Shown here piece by piece: positions 23,301-29,300 of a stretch of 60,000 bases of DNA; positions within the stretch are counted from its first letter, which is position 1; each line of letters opens with the position of its first letter. Source of the DNA: Takakia lepidozioides (Eukaryota; Streptophyta; Takakiopsida; Takakiales; Takakiaceae); NCBI GenBank assembly GCA_030704615.1, contig CM060731.1:46068001-46128000 (forward strand), written 5' to 3'. Both the position numbers and the translations under genes were made by a program. Below the pieces are notes generated by a model. The model did not search any database and had not been told where the DNA came from. It was given only the letters and a program-made list of their open reading frames with translations.

Positions 23301-26300
23301 CTGGCAGTCAGATGTTCGGATATGACGCTAAAGTTCATTTGGACTGACAGGGAGGAGGATGGCCTGTGGTGAAAACTCAGACATGGTGCCCACAGTGCCT
23401 TCCTTTCATGGCTTTGTATGTGCCAGAGCACTTGATGGCAGGTGAGTCTTCAATCAGAATTGGAAAGGACATTTATAAATTTGTTTGTGGGTGGGCTGAG
23501 TGGGTGTTCTATTTCTAGTGTTTTCTGCTTCTTTTCCTTGCATGGTGTGGCACATAAATCCTTGGCATCTTCTCCAGTAGGCTGTCTGGCAGGGCTACTT
23601 ATTCATTTGCAAGTAAAGATCTCACTTACCGATGCCCACACCATAGCTGGGTTTCTGAATTCAGCTGACTTCAATCTCCTGACTCACACCTACTAGAGCT
23701 CCATCAGAAACAAAACCTAAACTCAAAATTCACTGAACTTCACGGACGTGCGAAAGATATGAAATGAAATTCATAATGTCTGCGGGAAGCTCAAAGAGCT
23801 TATGGGACAAAAGAAAATGAAATGAAATGAAATGGTGCTTTATAACGTCCGCGGAAAGTTCATAGAGCTTATGGGACAAATGGAAGGAAGAACATGAGAG
23901 AAAATAAAAGAAAGAAATGAAATGAAATGAAATGAAATGAAATGGTGCTTTATAACGTCCACGGAAAGCTCGTAGAGCTTATGGGACAAAATGGAAGAAA
24001 ACATGAGAGAGGAACAAATCCAGAAACCACAATTAATGTTCTAGCGATTGTCTAAGGGTGAAGGCCTCGTGTAGGTAGGCTGCCACGCATTTTTGATCCT
24101 CATAGTGAAAGACATCAGTGAGAGTTTGGGTTCCACTGAATAAACAGTGAAATCTCCCACGGATCTCGTAGAAAGAAACAAGCAAGAGAGAGGGGGACCT
24201 CACAAGAAATGAAATGAAATGAAAGGGAACATTATAACGTCCGCAGCAAGCTCAAAGAGCTTATGCGACAATAGGAAAGCAAGAAACAAGAAAGAAAGAC
24301 AAAGAGCCAGAAGCAGCCCAAAAGCAACTACTGCTCAAGGGATCGCCTAAGGGTCAAAGCTTTGTGCACATAAGCTGCCATGCATTTCTGATCCTCATAA
24401 TGGAAGACTTCAGTGAGAGATTGGGTTTCACGGAATAGACAGTGGAATCTCCCACGGATCTCATAGTAAAGAGGGCAGTAAAGAAGAAGTGTTCTTCAGT
24501 TTCGATACAACGGTTGGGCCCACTGCATGCTGGGCATAGGCGGTCTTCGCGTTGCAAGTTTTCCCATCTACCAGTCTCTATCCGTACATTGTGGGAGCCC
24601 ACCCAATGCCCTCAGGAGAGAGGGAAATGAAATGAAATGGTAATTTAAAACGTCCACGGAAAGCGGAGTAAAGAAGGCAGAAAGAAGAAAGAAGGGAGAA
24701 ATGAAATGAAATGGTACTTTATAACGTCCGCGGAAAGATCATAGATCTTATGGGACAAAATGGAAAAATACATGAGAGAGGAAACAAAACCAGAGCAAAA
24801 AATTAAACTATTGCTCGAGGGATTGTCTAAGGGTGAAAGCCTTGTGCAAGTAAGCTGCCAAGCATTTCTGATCCTCATAGAAGAAAAAGAAGAATCCACT
24901 ACAACCACTTGAGACCCAAAGGGCCAATGGAGCCTAGAAATGAAAAGGTACTTTATAACGTCCACGGAAAGCTCATAGGGCTTATGGGACAAAATGGAAA
25001 CATGAGAGAGGAACAAGTCCAGAAACCACAATTAATGTTGTAGCGAATATCGAAGGGTGAAGGCCTCGTGCAGGTAGGCTGCCAAGCATTTTTTATCCTC
25101 ATAGTGGAAGACATCAGTGAGAGTTTGGGTTCCACTGAATAAACAGTGGAATCTCCCACGGATCTCGTAGTATAGAGGGCAGTAGCAGAAGAAGTGTTCT
25201 TCAGTTTCGATTTCCTGGCTGCGCCCTATGCAAGCTGGACATAGGCGGTCCACAGCAGATTGATGCTTGTGTGAAGGGATTTCTAGAGGATATCTGGAAA
25301 ACCCGGATTAATTCTATATATGATGGTAAGTCACACTACCAACGTCAGCCCCTGACAGAGGTAGGTTCTGTTCCTTTTGTTCCCGCTCAAACTGGGCGCG
25401 GGGTCAATGGCCACAAGGCTACGGCAAACAACGTCTTATGAGTACAATCTATCCGTAGGTTGTGGGAACCCACCCTGAACCGCCCCAATGCCCTCAGGAG
25501 GGAAGGAGATAAGGATGCTGAAAGGTAATTTGGTCTCAAGATTCTATTGTCGCGGAGCACCAAGAATGTCTCTCGATAGAAGTGGAGCTTTGTTGTGAGA
25601 TTGGGTAGCTTCCAAGTTCTCTGGACATGTAATTCCATAAGCTCTCTCCTAATGAGTCTGTTGCGGTCATGTCTGGACGTGATGTCCACCTCATCTGGAT
25701 TCATTGGTAATAGGAAAGCAGTAAGAAGTCCGTTACGTTGAAATAAACTGTCCACTCGAGCATACCAGGAGTTCCTGAAACCTGCAGCTTTGAGCCTCAT
25801 AGATGTTGTGAGGGCCCTTGCCACGAGCCCCTTGGGTGGAAGGGCCTGTAATCTATGGAGAAAGATTGTAAGCCGGAAGAGGGCCTCGGATTGCAATGGT
25901 ACACATGCGAACTCTGCCCCTAGGATCTGAGATGGAGTTGTGCTCCTGGCGCCAAGCATTGCTTGGAGAAAAGATGACTGTAATGGCTCCAAATTCTTTT
26001 CCCACCAGGAGACAGGGACACCAGGTGCCCAGAACTCACAACCATAGATGGTAGCAGGGCTGACGACAGTGTCAAACAGCCACTTTTTGGTTGGGGGATG
26101 ACGCAGATGTATTTGCTTGCATTTGGCCTGAAGGCGGACGGAGGCCGCCTTACCGTTAGTCAATCTGTCCAAGGCAGTGGCTGCAAAGTGAAACTTGGGG
26201 GAGTGGATAACCAGACCCAGGTATCGGTATGATTTCACAATCTCAATTTCTTGCTGGTTGAAGATGAATCTACGATCAGCCTGGCCATTGAAGACCATGA

Positions 26301-29300
26301 TCTTGGTCTTGCTAAGATTGACTTGCATCCCATAGTCTTTGCAGAACTGTTCCAAAATTTTGAGATGGCGTTGCAGGAAGACCGGGGATAGTGCCAAAAG
26401 GGCAACATCATCTGCGTAGAGGAGATCTGATTGCGTTGGTCCCCCTTCCAATGGTACCCCAACCCCATGGTTTTTTGATATGTAATTCTCCAAAGCGTCA
26501 ATGTAGATCCCGAACAGGGTAGGTGAAAGGGGGCAGCCCTGTTTGACTCCAATGTTGCTGTGGACCTCGGCTGAGAATTCACCAGCGACATGGACCATGC
26601 CAGTGACAATCTCATACATAGAAGAGATGGCACAAAGGATGTCTGGAGGGACTTCCACTCTATGGAGCCGTTGGAAGAGAAGGTCCCGAGGAACTGCATC
26701 AAAGGCTTTGTGAAAGTCCACGAAGCAAACATAGACCATTCTTTTGTCATAGCGTGCACTTTCCACCATAACCTGAAGAGTGAAGATGTGGTCAATAGTG
26801 GATCTGTTGCGACGGAAACCAGCCTGTCCCTCAGCACAAATGCGAGAGGACTCAGCCCAATCATCCAGTTCCATGGCCACTACTGCCCCAAACAGTTTAG
26901 CAAGTACCGAGGACACCATGATAGTACAATAGTTGGTCGGTGCGAGCCTGTCACCGCTCTTGAAGAGTGGGTGGATGATGCTCTTTGTCCACTCTGTGAG
27001 AAAGCCCCGTTGCACACCTCATTGAAGAGGTTAGCTATAAAAGGGGTTAAAGTAGGTGCAGCATGCTTGATGAATTCACTCTGAAGTCCTGAAATGTCCA
27101 CTGCTCTGCCATTTTGCAGCTTCTTGATTGCCTTACTGACATTGGCCGTAGTAAAGAGAGAGAAGTGAAGTGGTTTAGATGTTATAGGAGAGGGAGTTTG
27201 GGTTGGGGAATGGTACAAAGACTGTGCATACTCATGCCAGACGTGAATGTCAGTGATTGGGGGAGGGTCTCTATGAGGTTTAAGGAGGGACCAAAAAGAA
27301 CGAGGAGAAAATCGAACGAGGAGAAAGAAAGAAACTATATAACATCCACAGGGGGGCCGCCAAGGGCTGATGGGACGTTATTTATAAGTCAGTCGAACAT
27401 TTCACATGCTTGAAAACAACAAAGTAGGAGGAGGTACTTGGGGGTCTGTACAAGGGTTGCAAATCCAGGTTGATTGAGCTGTCCCAAATGTTGCTCGTCA
27501 AGGGGGTCACCGGTGATTACGAGGGCCACTAGACCCACCTGCAAATTTGTTAAATTTCTCAGTCAAGGGTATTATAACACACAATTTACTGAAAGACATT
27601 TGCTTTCGGTAGAGGGCGGAGTTAGATAGTAGCTTTCGAGACTTACATGTTTGCAGTGAAGTGGGGGAGAGGACTTTGGAGTGTGGGGAGGAAGAAGAGA
27701 TGAAGAATTTGAGGAAGCAGCCTTCGTTACGGAGAACACAACAGAGAACAGCACGAATAAATTGAAGGCTGAACAGACAATACACTCATCATTGTACACA
27801 TCAAAGTGCAGACACAAGAAAGCCTCAAAGTGATATCTGATGCTTCAGCCACAAATCTACACAACAACAAAGCCACGGGTCAACATGGACACCTGATTGT
27901 AGACATTGAGCTCATTGGTGTAGCAATTATGGAGCACCAGGCGAACAACTGCTGCTGGGGAGTCTACATAAATACTCTTGAGCTCCCTTGCCTGATGCCC
28001 ACTGCGATCATTGGGATCCAGTGACAAGTATCTGAAGTACAATGAGAAAAAGTTTAAGAGTTTGAAACATGTCTGAACAAAGTAGAATAAAGAGGATGAT
28101 GCTTGGGTTGTCCAAGGGAAGATAGGGAGGGAGACAATGGAATAAGAAACAAACTATCCACAGACATACACACATTCACTGACAATAAAGCAGAGAGCCT
28201 TCAAATGGATTAGACAGAAAAAGCATTATTCATGTGCAGTCAATAGTTGAAAAGACGTGTACAACAAGGAGAAGCAAAGGAAGGTCTACCCAAGGCGCTT
28301 CATCTTTCCAACAGCCTGCTCACTATGCACATAAGGTATCATCAAACTCACGAAGACCTCCACCTTTGATGGAATCTGCAACAAGAGCATTTGGATTAGA
28401 ATGGACAGGAGCTGAAAGAAATTGCCATGACTTCCTTCAAAGGGTTCAGCAACTGAAACTTGCCACATCCTCTGCTGGCAGATAGGGTTCCAAGGAGACA
28501 TCCATTGGCAATTCATCCTATGAACGTCCGCTTCCGCTGATTCACAATAGTGAAAACCAGAAATCTTACTGCCTCCTAGGCTGCTCTTTGAAAACCTGGG
28601 AAGGTGTTCAATGGTGTGTCCTAGCATCCTACATTCTCTGTTACAGGTGACCACTGTATTCAAGCATAACCTGAGATATGAAGGCATTGTAGAGGTAGTA
28701 GGGGCCAACTCCTTACCAAAAGGATCAAGATGGCAGAGCAAAAAAAAGACAGACGGGTGAAAGCAGAAAAAACTACCTTGAACTCGTGGCAGAGTATCTG
28801 CATGTTGATGATGCGTGATGGCCACTGCAGTTCCAGTACAAGCTCCTGGGGATAAAAGCAGAACCTGCATACGTAGCCAAGGATCAGGCTTCATGTGTCA
28901 TATGTCAATGCTGGTATGGGGATAATACAGTATTGTGGTTTATCGACTGACCAGAAAACCCTATCTAGGCCAGATTTGTTGCTAGCAAAGTCGAGCCACT
29001 GTAAGTGGGTGTGCAAGCCATGCCTGACAGTTTTGCAAATGAAATGACCAGCACCCATAGTGCCCATAAAGTGTACACTAACTGGAATGTCATGCAAACA
29101 CTGCTGGAGCTGCTGGAGCATTCTGCCAGTCAACATGCTGTTGAACCTAGTAAGATTTCAAATGCTCTTGTTGCTGTACTCAATCTTATCTCCTGTAAAT
29201 TGCTGGCATGTTGCATGTTGTTAAGTGATATGTGAGCTGTGCTTTGACCAGGGACTAGAGAAGTGATGGAAACATACACCTCACCCCTGGTAGTTCTAGT

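Larger units (their letters stand above)
24937..27218 (-). mobile_element. LINE B copy 1, longest copy
   Basis: Minus-strand element with RT, thumb/connection region, C-terminal zinc finger (DRLCPACIGRSQEIETEEHFF) and 3' UTR ending at the GAAAT tail near 24937. A LINE A 3' fragment (25251-25447) interrupts it. Upstream, to about 27400, lie a related AACATCCACAG...GATGGGACG 3' end and unplaced sequence. It lies in the CEP104 intron after exon 6, in the sense orientation. Confidence 0.87.

Noticed and set aside
23167-23325. Candidate missing CEP104 exon ending CGSRKQ at a GTATCAAG donor
   Set aside because: The splice signals are reasonable and the phase fits, but I see no similarity to the expected CEP104 segment between the jelly-roll and the coiled coil.
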